From Nemophila menziesii (taxonomy: Eukaryota; Streptophyta; Magnoliopsida; Boraginales; Hydrophyllaceae): DNA of 64,000 bases. A model generated the notes under the pieces. It was not told where the DNA came from. It made no database searches and worked only from the letters and a program-made list of their open reading frames with translations. The stretch covers positions 20,531,499 to 20,595,498 of the forward strand of contig JARWIR010000016.1 in NCBI GenBank assembly GCA_029959085.1, written 5' to 3'. Every line of letters starts with the position of its first letter. Within the stretch, counting starts at the first letter, position 1. The position numbers were made by a program, and so were the translations under genes. Below are positions 48,271 through 58,735 of the stretch, one piece after another.

Positions 48271-50582
48271 CCTAAGGAAATAGAACTTATAGTAATTCAT
48301 ATATATTGAAAGACAAATACATATGTTGACTGACTAATTAAGGTAGAAGTGAAATCAATATTATGTTCAGTACAATGCGTATATCCTCTAGATGAATTGA
48401 GAGGCGATATAACAAAATATGTGTTTTCAACAAAATTCAAATAAAACTTTCAAAAAAATTAATTAATGTTTCTTAATGTATATATTTATTTATTTTAATA
48501 GGATAAAAGATAAATTAGTTTTGTTAGTAAATAATTTTTGTATTCAATTCTTATTATGAAAAGAAATATTTTGGACAGCCAATTGTAAGATATAATTCAA
48601 AAATTGACAAAATAAACTAAGATTTTAGAATAGGATATTGTAATCAAATAAAATAAAAATCAACATCTTTCAAGAGTGTGATTTAAACTTGGGCATCCTC
48701 TACGAGAGGCATAGAGTACCACCAACCTGTAACGCAGAGTTGTGGTGATTAATTCTCATAATAACACATACATATATATAAGTAGTTAATTATATTGTAG
48801 GGACTTCTTGGATTTGAGGCTCAAATAAACGACCTTTGTTGTATTGGGCCCGGGTTGACCATGGATATGGACATATACTTAATATGACAGGATTTATTGA
48901 GTCAACGAGGGCTGGCACATGCATAACTCCTAAAGGATGTAATTGTCCCTTAAGATACCAAGACACCGTACATGAATATGATGAAATCCGTGTAGATTAT
49001 TCATCAATTAAAAATATATGAGACCGTGGGACTGTTTCTTTGTGATTTACATACTAATTGCACTTATATACATTATTATCTATCCCTTTGTTCAACTTAA
49101 CTCTTGTCATTAGTTGACTCATCTTTAGCATTATTATTCTTTTTGGATATGCATTCACATGAGTTGATCATTCCCTATGTCATAACTTGTTATATACTTT
49201 ACTTTTGCATAAGTGATGAAATAAGAGTTTGGTCGTATGCTTCATTAAATCATTTCACATGTTAAGAGATAAAGCATCCAAGAATTTTTTTTTCTTGTTA
49301 CAATTATGGACCCATTTTTTAAGGTTGTGGTTTATTTAAACTATGTTATAAAATGTGCATGTAGTGGTAGAGTGCATGATTGGGTTAGGGATTGAGAACA
49401 TAATTAGTAATTATGAATAGTAAAATTTACCCTTTTTTCGCAATGCAATATTTTTATTTGTTGTATATATACTTATTCTATGTATTAAATAAAGATCGTT
49501 ATCTTAATCTTTTAATGCAAATTACAAATATGAAAATTTATATCTAATGGAAACAAAAAATAGGTCTAAAATTACATAAATTAAATAGACTAATACAATT
49601 AAAATCAAACCCTAGCTAAATACAATGAATACAAATATTGGAATTCATCAAACATAGGAATACTAATACTACTACTAAATTGCATACTTCAATCAATTTA
49701 ACCTAGATAGCCATCCTTATTTGTTGTTATTAAACCGGAATCATACTTTCAACGTAAAGGATAATAGAATCAAAGAACAAGCCGAGTCTTTTTACTTTTC
49801 ATGTCTCGATGTTGCATTAAATCAACTCATCCATAAAGCGCTTATCATCATGTTCATAATTGCTTCCACAGAACAGGGCTTCGTTTTTCCACTGCATGTG
49901 ACAAACTCTGTAATTCAAAGGACCAACTTTGTCTTGTTTCATCCACGAGACTTCCAAGCCATATTCTTGCATGACCCATATCTCAATAAACGGTGTATCC
50001 ATTGCGACTCTTGAAAATACAGCTAGTGAGTCGTTAACCAATTTCAAGTTATTACCTACCACTCTGTTAGGAAATGTCATTTCTCCAAACCCATGAGTGG
50101 TTAAATCGCATGACACGATATGATACACATCCGATCACTAGCCATGAGTAGTATAAAAACCATGCCATCTTGTGCAATCCCGTCCAATGCAAGGCACAGT
50201 TTGTAGGTACCCCTATACCGGATAAATACGGGAATTCATAATTGATCTTTGACCAGTTGTCCCTAGTAATATTGTATACCGTGGCTAAAAGCAAACTAGC
50301 CATCTCGATAACATAACTACCTTGAACTCGTTAGAGATTTGGTCAAATCCAAAAGCAAATGTTTTAACATTTGCTATGTTCAGTGGTTTTAAAATTCTAG
50401 AAGAACCCTTTCCAAGAATAGAAGACACATAGAGTTTTGGACTACGTAGTTGGATGAAAGCTCTTATAGTAGGGTTGCCCAATACTAAATCTTGTGTATC
50501 TGAAAAGCAAATCAACTTGTTCCAAGGCCATGAAACAACTAGTCGATTACAGAAAAATGGGGGTGTATCCACATTTGGTGAG

Positions 50583-52102
50583 TGATGTCTCCCCATTTGT
50601 GATGCTTTAATCTTAGTTGGAGACATCATTTTAGTTGTTTTAGGAAGTCTACTAGTCGATTTTTAATTATACTATTGTATTTTCTTATTTCTTGTCTTAA
50701 TTTGATGATTTATTATTTTTAGAACATATTTGGTTTAATTTATTTATTTAGTGTGAAACTTTTAAAATATATGGTAATTAATTAAATTCCAAATCAAATC
50801 CAAGAGAAAAAGGAAAGAAGATATGGATGGAATTTGGAGATAAAGGAAGTAAAAGATAATTATTGAAAGATAAAGTTGCCAAGTAAACCTGAATTCCAGT
50901 AACTACATCCACAAAAGTGATCATAACTCAAGATAAGATAGGAATTTGGAAGAATGGTTTGAAACAAAGATATATAGAATTCCGAGACGATCAGTTCGAT
51001 ATAAAGAACGCGTCAAGCGGAGTTGAAACAAAGAGGTTACGGCCAAAACAAAACAGTGACAGTTTATTACCTTTTCTATATTTTAGGGTTACGAATTAGA
51101 GTTGGACTTGAAGTTTAATTACTTGTCTTCCACTCCAAGAAAACGTGTTAGGCTTCCTAGACCCCTATAAATACACCCTTAAACCTTTGTAAACATATCC
51201 TTGCTCAGTTATAAACCTTATATTAACTCTTAGTCATTCAAGAGAGCAAGATGACAATCATGTATCTTTATTTTAGTTTATTTCTTTCAGGTATGAATTA
51301 AATTTCACATAGCTTGGGTTTTGCATATGTATAATCTATGAATTCTATTTTTTTATATCTATTTTTCTTTGGGATAATTGTATTAAATTGATCCTAGCTG
51401 CTTAACAACATATTTGTTTTATGTGCTTTGATTAATTGTCTGTCTTAAACCCGATCAATTTAGGAATGTGCTAATAGTAGTTAGATGGTCACCCGGAAGG
51501 GGTGTCTAATTTTTGAAACACCACATAAGCGTCTAGTGTGCGGTAGTAATCCGGAAGATCTTGCCTAACTAGATAGTCATTAGGGTTTAATTCAATCTCC
51601 GGTCATCATTAGAAGACAGACTCATTTAGGAACCTAGTGGCGTAGAAGCACCCAATTTAAGTCCCCTCGTGATTGTGAGGTCGCCACCCTAGTCCACCCT
51701 GACGCGGGTAGGGAGGAATTTAGAATCGTGACTACTTATCTAAGGGTTATTATCACCCTTATTAACTAGTAGAAGAAATAGAAGGATTAGTGCATACGAG
51801 CAAAACCTGAGCTATATTCTCTCATCTATATTCTTTCATACTTATTTTATTGTTTTTAGTTTAATTAGTTTAATCATTACTCCTCTTGAATCATATTTAT
51901 TTTCTGTCTTTTTTTATTATTAATTGCTACTCTGGTTTATCTACCCATCTGTTAACATATTTAAGTCCCTGGGGAACGAATCTTCTTATCATTAAAACTT
52001 GCATACGTCCTGTAATACTTGCAATAACGTGCTAGTCTAAGGTGATTAGTGCATTTTTTTGTATTTATTTATCATATTTTTATCACACTCTAGGCGACAA
52101 CA
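50583..52102 (+). repeat. Element D 5' LTR
   Basis: TGATGTCTCC ... GGCGACAACA. The inverse of the tip, GGAGACATCA, occurs at 50619-50628. Promoter-like TATAAATA at 51166-51173, and a conserved 'gtatgaattaaatttcacatagcttgggtt' block at about 51291. Confidence 0.96.
51166..51173 (+). promoter_or_regulatory. TATA box of the element D 5' LTR
   Basis: CCCCTATAAATACACCC in the 5' LTR. At the same place in the 3' LTR (about 59322) the sequence is CCCCTAGAATTACACCC, so the box survives only upstream. Transcription would start in the following about 30 bp. Confidence 0.6.
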
Positions 52103-52108
52103 AGTTTT

Positions 52109-52126
52109 TGATGCCGCTGCCGGGGA
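52109..52126 (+). other. Primer-binding site, tRNA-Asp type
   Basis: TGATGCCGCTGCCGGGGA, six bases after the LTR end. It matches the complement of the plant tRNA-Asp(GUC) 3' end at 15 of 18 positions. This primer is usual for Athila/Tat-lineage elements. Confidence 0.8.
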
Positions 52127-52334
52127 CTTGTGTCTCGTTAGCGTGGGTTATTTAATTTTAGTAGTAGTAGTTTTTAGTTTTTTTTATTTTTATTTTCCAG
52201 ATTTACACTTGTTAGTTTGTTTTAGTCTTTTTCAGGTTTTAGAAGTGCATCCTTGGCCTCCTCTTGTGGTGCCCGAAAGGAGCTTTAAAGCTTATAACAA
52301 ACATATCATAGATAATAGAGGCCAAAGAAGAGCT

Positions 52335-54190
52335 ATGGCGGAATATCAAGAAGCAGTAGATCCACCACTAGTGGATACACCACTTGGTCCTTTAGGACAT
52401 ATACCACCACCACCACAATACGATAACAGATATAACAACAGAATTGAACAAGATCTCCTAGGCTTGGGAGTACCTTTTCAAGTTCAACCATTAGTTTATC
52501 GTCCTTCAGAGATCTAGAATATCAAATTCAGGCCCGATCTGGGTATGCTCAGTCAATTTCATAATTTTGGACTCTATAGTGGTGCAGCAATACAAGATCC
52601 GGTAAGAGTGATTCAGAAGTTCATGCAGATTTGTGATGCATACGTTACTCCAGGCATTACATGCGAGCAACTGTATTGTCACATGTTTTTGTTCTTATTG
52701 ACCGGCAAAGCTGGTGATTGGCTAGATAGATAACCACCAGGTACAATTACTACTTGGACAGAACTTCAAGCCGCATTCTTTAACCGTTTTATCCGAAGAG
52801 TATGAGACTCAAAGATCAGAGCGAGCTTGCTAAGTTTTGTCAAGGGAATGGAGAAGAAGTAGGAGACGCATGGATAAGGTTCAACAGAAGTTAGCTAGAT
52901 GTCCACTCCATGGTTACACCCCGTCTTTACAATTAGCTATATTATATCAAGGTATCAATGCCGAGAATAGACTGAGGGTAGATAATATTGGAAAGGGAGG
53001 TTTTGTGTCCATGGATCCTATAGAAGCCGCAGAAGGTTTGGAATGTATAATAGAAACAGAAAGGATTTGGCCACTTTCGTGAGCTCATGACACAAACACT
53101 AGAGGTACGCTTCCATTAGATGCAGAAACTGCGAACTCAGCTCAATTTTCCGCATTAGAAAATCAAATCAAAGAGATTAATATTGAGATGCAGAAGAATT
53201 TAGCCGCAGCAAATGTAGTGCAAGAGGCACAAGGTTGTCCAAAGTGTGAGGTACCGAATAATACATAGGAAGAGTGTGAAGGAAAACCAGCATCTGTGTA
53301 TTTCATATCCAATTGAGGAAATTATCAATTTGGTAACAGGAATCATCCGTGTATTCAGTATTCAAATCCACAGGGCGCCACTAATCCAGGTCATTATCAA
53401 CCTCGTCCCCAGAATAACTCTTTTCAACGAAGAGGTCAAGCTCCATATCAGGGAAATCAAAATTATAACCGACCTGCTCATCCACCGGGTCTGCTGCTCA
53501 GTTGAAAGTTATGACAACCTGCTATTGATGCATATACCGATAGTTTAGCTCAGAAGGCTTTACCACAATATCCTCAAGAGGGAGTTCTGGGTGATAAACA
53601 ATTGAAAGAATTTATGGATCTGATTAAAACAAATATGCATTTACAAAACGAGATGTTAAGAAAACAAGAAGCTTCAATTCAGATTTTAGGTACGCAAGTA
53701 GAACACGTGAATAAAGTTCTTACTAATATTATGGAAGAAAAAGAATTGAAAGCTATCGAAGGAGGTGATGCCAATGTTGGGTACGAAGCTTGCAAGGCTA
53801 TTTGCCTTGAAATTGAAGAAAATAAGGAATTACCGTATGCTGCAGAAATTGCCGTAGAAGTTCCAGAAACTGAAGAAGAACTAACCAAGTCTAGCCCCGA
53901 AGACTCTGACTGTTCTGAAGATGGAGATTCAAACGAGAAATCTGAATTTATACAGCTTCTGAGAGATATGCAAGAAGAAATCAGATTGGTTATGGATTAC
54001 AAGCTGCTAGATCTAAAGAGAAAGAGAAAGAAGCCTCAAAAGAGCTGAAAGATGAAGTTTCACCTATTGTGCAAGAAAAGAAAGAAGAAGAGAAGGTGAA
54101 TTCGCCACCAGTTGTTCAAACAATGTCACCAATTATTCATGATACAAATCTTAAGGTGGACATTGAACTCAAGACATTTGTATAGGCGTA
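52335..54190 (+). pseudogene. Element D gag
   Basis: ATG at 52335 (MAEYQEAVDPPLVDTPLGP...). A stop occurs at about 52515. The capsid-like core follows: AIQDPVRVIQKFMQICDAYVTPGITCEQL, HMFLFLLTGKAGDWLDR, then past a stop PPGTITTWTELQAAFFNRF. A knuckle-like VVQEAQGCPKCEV...EECEG lies at 53217-53283, followed by Gln/Asn/Pro-rich sequence. A more intact stretch at 53602-54048 has a predicted coiled coil (MKEFMDLIKTNMHLQNEMLRKQ...) and an acidic tail. At least four stops or shifts disable it. Confidence 0.85.
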
Positions 54191-54215
54191 CACTCCTGAA
54201 AATATCAACGCCCAA

Positions 54216-54720
54216 ATGCATGAGATTGCGAAGAAAGGGCTTACACCGCAACAAGTTTTCATGCAAGTTATTCCTGAGAAGGAAGCGAGTGTAGAAGCCA
54301 AGAATGAGACTGTGGTTCATATTGAGAGAGTCGCGAGAAAAGTAGAGAAAGAGTTGCCATTGAAACTCAAAGATCCAGGAAGCTTCAATCTTCCTATTCA
54401 AATAAATGGTATGCTCAAGATAAAACCTATGCGTGATGTGGGTTCAGGTGTGAATCTTATGCCAAAGTCCGTGTTCGATAGACTTGGACTTCAGAAAACA
54501 GAGAAAACTCCAATGAAGTTGCAGTTGCTGGTAACTCAATTACCAAGACAAGGGGAACAGTGGAGGACGTTCACGTCCGATCAGGTAATCTCACCATCCC
54601 TTCTGACTTTGTTATACTTGATTTCGATGCAGATAAGTAGGTTCTAATCATACTTTGAAGGCCCTTCATGGCCACAAGTTAGAGCATAATCAACTTCCAG
54701 GAAGGGACAGTTACCCTCCA
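54216..54720 (+). pseudogene. Element D aspartic protease remnant
   Basis: LKDPGSFNLPIQINGM, then RDVGSGVNLMPKSVFDRLGL, corresponding to the usual D-[LS]-G-[AS]-[SG]-[IV]-N-L-[ML] active-site region of gypsy proteases; here the aspartate is present but the following residues are altered (DVGSG). After a frameshift near 54540, VEDVHVRSGNLTIPSDFVILDFDAD and a broken ILGRPF segment follow. Confidence 0.85.
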
Positions 54721-54829
54721 TGCTAAGAATATATCCGAAACATTCCATGTTTGGGGAAAAAAACCAAGGAACTCAGATCCCACCGTGCCTATCATCCACA
54801 GCCTTTCATATCATAAAGTCCCTAAAGAA

Positions 54830-55078
54830 ATCCACACAAAACCTGTGGATATTGAGCCAAAGATTGAGTTTGGGGTCGACCATGAAGTTGTATGGAAAGC
54901 CCACAAACCATAGAATACGCCACGAAGTCACAAAGAATCGTGGATTGGACCCTTCATAGTCACTAAAGTTGTTTCAGCTAAAGTGATAGAGAACAAGGCC
55001 AAGAGGGGCATCAAACGGAGATTAGTAGACGTTCATAGCCTTGCTCGTTGCTGGGGAGGCTATATTCGCAAATCTTGA
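54830..55078 (+). pseudogene. Element D pol end: integrase C-terminal tail
   Basis: FGVDHEVVWKAHKP, then SWIGPFIVTKVVSAKVIENK and a terminal RCWGGYIRKS before the stop at 55078. The pattern W-x-GPF-x-[IV]-x-x-V is that of the integrase C-terminus. It comes about 110-200 bp after the protease end, so the RT, RNase H and integrase core (over 2 kb in relatives) are deleted. Confidence 0.65.
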
Positions 55079-55104
55079 TAGAGGTAACGTGTGTAACTTT
55101 AAAA

Positions 55105-55139
55105 GACATTAAATAAAAGTGTTGTACGGGAGACACCCC
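55105..55139 (+). other. Coding-end motif shared by gypsy copies
   Basis: GACATTAAATAAAAGTG...CGGGAGACACCCC. Counterparts are at 36898-36940 (B, minus) and 46101-46134 (C, minus). Related Athila/Tat elements commonly show a 'TTAAA..AAAGtGCTT..GGGAGRCAACCC' string just after pol. Confidence 0.6.
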
Positions 55140-55294
55140 GCAATTTTTTTAATGTTTTTATGTTTTAAACTCATGTTCAGTTTAATTTCTTTAGTTGATA
55201 TTGCATATTTGAGAAAGGTAATAGTGTTTTTGATGTCAGGTATTAAATAAAATCGAGTTAGGGAGGAAAAATAAATTTTTGAGCATTTTCCAAT

Positions 55295-55562
55295 CAGCTC
55301 ACCGGTATTGCCGGTGAGATGACCGGTATGCCAGTGGGTCAAAAACTGTGGCACGGTTCGTGAAATTAGGTTCCATGCTGAGACGAAGATTTTTGAAAAT
55401 TTGGCTGACTGGTATGCCAGCGCGAGAAAAACTGTGGCACTATTTGTGAAATTGGGTTTATTGCCGGAAGAAACATAAAAAAAACCGTGGGCACGATGGT
55501 CGACACGGTCTCCGACCGGTAAGCAGGTCACACGACCGGTATGTCGGCCGGCGCCGCTGGAA
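55295..55562. repeat. CCGG-rich palindromic patch of element D
   Basis: Units 'caccggtattgccggtg', 'gaccggtatgcca', 'gactggtatgcca' and 'gaccggtatgtcggccggcgcc', interleaved with 'aaaaactgtggcac' (twice) and 'accgtgggcac'. It is locally GC-richer than the rest of the element. Confidence 0.7.
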
Positions 55563-55977
55563 AGAGGAAAAAATTCATTTTTTAGGTTATAAAGAAGAAG
55601 AGAATAATTCTATCCCGAATTTTTCAATCCTTAAGTCTCTCTTTCTTCTCCAAACCTCTCCCAACTCAATTAAAGCTTCAAAAAACCTTCACCAAACGTC
55701 AAAACACTACCCAATCACCATAAAAACACATCCAATCCTTTCTCCACATCATTATGAAGAAGATTTAACCACCCAAATCATACCAAAACAGATTGAATCC
55801 AAGAATCAAAAGCCTAAATTTTCAAAATTCATCCTACAATTTTTTAGATCAATACCAATCTATCAAGAAACCATCTTACCCATATAGAGAATCATCATTA
55901 AAACACCTTTCTTAACCCAAATTCAAGAGTTTCAAATTTCAAGAGTGGTTAAAGCTTTGAGTTGGAGGTTAATTGAG

Positions 55978-57184
55978 ATGACGAAAAGAACAAAAACATT
56001 CTCTACTATGAGGGAGATGAAGAAAAGTAAGGTATAGGGTTCTATTGAGAAGAAATTAATTGAGAAAAGTTCAAGTTCTAACACAAAGGGTAAAACAGGT
56101 CAAGAGAAGAGACAGCTAGTTGTAATGAATGTAATGGGCAAAAAGGTTCCAACTTTCGTGAAGAAGACACCACAACCTCTACAGATCGAAGGTCCTACAC
56201 ACGAAGAAAAAGAGAAAGCTTCAAGGGCCCGATAGCTTCTGTAAAGAGACAATTACATGAACGTCCTTTTGCTTATGAGAAAGTATTTGAAGAAGAAGTT
56301 GGTAAAGGAGAGTAAAAGAGATTCTTGGAGATCGGTGAAAGACTGGGTTGGTCTACTTTTATGGTAAGGCGTTCTAATTTACGCCATGAAATAGTTTCCG
56401 AATTTTATTTAGACCTCTTTAGCCGAGATATTAAAGGTTGTGTTCCAGTTAGAGGCAAGTTGGTTCCTTTTACAGTCAAAGAGATTCGAAACCACTTCCA
56501 GATCAAGAAATTGGTCGGACAATGTAAGTATAGAGAAACGTGGAGAATATCAAAACTTTCGATTGGAATTTACTTTTTGAGCATGTCTTAGATAATGAGA
56601 AAGTGCAGTCACATAAGGGAGAGTTAAAGGAACCTTGGGCTTACAAATATCTCCAACTGGATAAAAGAGTTTGGCGCCACTTTCTTACAACTAATTCCTT
56701 TGGAAACACAAGATATTCGGATTTAACTAAAAAGAATGCAATCTTTTAAAATTGTATGTTGAGAGGAGAAGAAATGGATGTGGCACAGTTGATCTTTGAG
56801 GAGGTGATGCGATTTTTGGTCTCTCCCATTTCGTTATTTAATATGAAATATCCTACTATGATCATGTGTCTTGTTTGGAAAGCAAATGTGATTCTAAACG
56901 AAGGAGAAAAACTAGAGTTTAAGACGATTAATAATATTGACAATGCTTGGATCAAGAAAAAATTTAGAGGAGCAGGAATTACGCAACTTTCAAAAGAAGA
57001 AAGGGATCGTATTTGGCAAGAGAAGATGGAGGAGCGATTAAATAAAGTCGAAGCACCTCATACTTCCTTGGCCAGTGATGTGGCACAAATCAAATCTAAT
57101 CAAGTGCACATCATGACATTCCTTGAGAAATTAAAGAAAGATCCAGTAAATCCTATCTTGGATGTCGATAATGGGAGGCAATAG
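55978..57184 (+). pseudogene. Element D accessory ORF, 'putative plant transposon protein' type
   Basis: The basic N-terminus starts at ATG 55978 (MTKRTKTFSTMREMKKSK) with a stop soon after. The conserved part runs from FLEIGERLGWSTFMVRR through EIVSEFYLDLF, VRGKLVPFTVKEIRNHF, YLQLDKRVWRHFLTTN, TKKNAIFNCMLRGEEMDVAQLIFEEV and YPTMIMCLVWKANV to a coiled-coil-like C-terminus (ERLNKVEAPHTSLASDVAQIK) and a stop at 57184. This layout is that of the plant transposon protein family encoded between pol and the 3' LTR in Athila-like elements. Its function is not established. Two or three frameshifts break it here; B and C lack an open version. Confidence 0.75.
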
Positions 57185-58735
57185 CATCGAGAGTGTGTTC
57201 TCTTTCTTCCTTACCATTTATGTAACTGCTTTATCTGCTAATTTTAATTTCTTTTTAGAGTCTTTTTCGAGTCGTGGGGACACGTCTAATTTTTTAGTTT
57301 GGGGTGTGGGGATTCGTTGTCTCTCATCTCCATTTTTATGTGATTTTTTGTTTTTAGGTAAAAATTAAAAATTTTGATACATGGGAATTAGATGTAGAGT
57401 GTGTTTAATAGCTTGGAAGCATAAGCTCAGTAATTTAATTATAGGAAGTAGTGTGTTTATGAGCTATTTTATTTTGTATGCTTTGAGTATTTGCAGGAAA
57501 ACACACACTGAAAGTAAAGAAAGGATTAGTTAGCAATGCGATAGAAAGTATGTTCGATCTCAGGGAGCCATGAGTGGTGTGTAGGTCGTGAGATCCAAGC
57601 TAGTTAAAAAACCCATTCAATGAACGTGCTAAAGGTAAGAGAATGACGAAATTGCATAGTTTTGAAATTGATTAAGGCGGTTCTTTCATAAGTTCCTTGT
57701 TGCCATTTAGCTTGCTGTCCATTTATTATATTTTTATCTCCTTCCCATCCCTTCTAGCCTTTCTAAAGCCTTTTTATTAGCCATATTATAAGCCATATCC
57801 CTTTAGATTATAGGACTTTTCCAATATGACCCGCACTCAAATAGCGATGCATAGACAATTGTTTTAGATTTTGAGTTTGGGGTGGTGGGTCCACCATTAT
57901 GGGAATTGTTATTGGGTTGGGATTTTTGAGCTCATTAATTGTGCTCTATTTATATATATTGATGATGATTCACAGTTTTATTATATTGTAGCCCTTTGCT
58001 GGGATAAGAGTAAATGAAAAGAAAGAATGAAAAGAAAAAAGTTTTATATGAAAAAAAGCATGATATCTCAACATCAAAAAGAGAGTCAGATCTATACAAA
58101 ATAATTTTTTATATGAAAAGGCTATATATTTGGACCGGCAAAGTGGAAATTTTATGTGAACATCTGTATGCTTTAATTGGGTTATTGGGGATGCTACTTT
58201 GTGCATAAAGAAAATCATTGGGTTGAGTGAGAACATTTTATGAGAGTAACTCAAGCTCTAGGGTAATTCGTTGATGGCTAGTGAGGAGAGAGCCAAAAGC
58301 TCACTCTAAATTATCCAAATATACTTATCATACCGTCCCTAAGCCAACATTATAACCTTAAAGAGCTTGTGATTCTTTGCTATGTAATCTAGAAGTGATT
58401 GAGCCAATAGAGAGTAGTTAAGTGGATATTTGGGTACTAGTGAAGTTCGATGAACAATCTATAGCCTCCTTGGTGAACCGAGTAAAGATCCTCTCCTTCT
58501 TACATTGCGAAGCTAATCTAATCTTGAATTCAAGTCGTGTTGATGGTAGATATGACGAGTGTGTAGGTATGTAGTTTGTTAATATTATTACATGAAATTT
58601 TCTGAGTAGTTGATTTATGTCTATTCTATATATTCTGCTATCTTCTTCCCCTATGTGCTTAATTGACCTACATGTGTATTTAATGACTTCCCTTTGTTTT
58701 TATCTTTATTGTATACAACTTTGAGTTGGGGGTCT
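57185..58735 (+). mobile_element. Element D 3' noncoding region
   Basis: No ORF. Landmarks: hairpin half (57269-57288), purine tracts 'agtttggggtgtgggga' (about 57296), 'tgagtttggggtggtggg' (about 57872) and 'tgagttgggggtct' (58722-58735), gagtggtgtgtag...gtgagatcc (57572-57596), 'ttaaggcggttcttt' (57673), 'ccatattataagccatatccc' (57781) and 'cgttgatggctagtgaggag' (58269). The same series is found in A, B, C and the copy at 14.6 kb. Confidence 0.8.

Larger units (their letters stand above)
47146..49021 (+). pseudogene. Unrecognised candidate gene with a large TA-filled intron
   Basis: The frame 47146-47349 (FGWSNEGSWFTKVIIRRG...SEFRRNLLN) ends exactly at a GTAAGT donor. At 48801 an acceptor (ATTGTAG) opens a frame GLLGFEAQINDLCC, in phase with the first part. 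Downstream, in another frame (48836-49021), comes TGFIESTRAGTCITPKGCNCPLRYQD and a terminal VDYSSI. The sequence is not low-complexity and looks protein-like, but I know no family, and at least one frameshift is needed to connect the parts. Noise remains possible. Confidence 0.3.
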
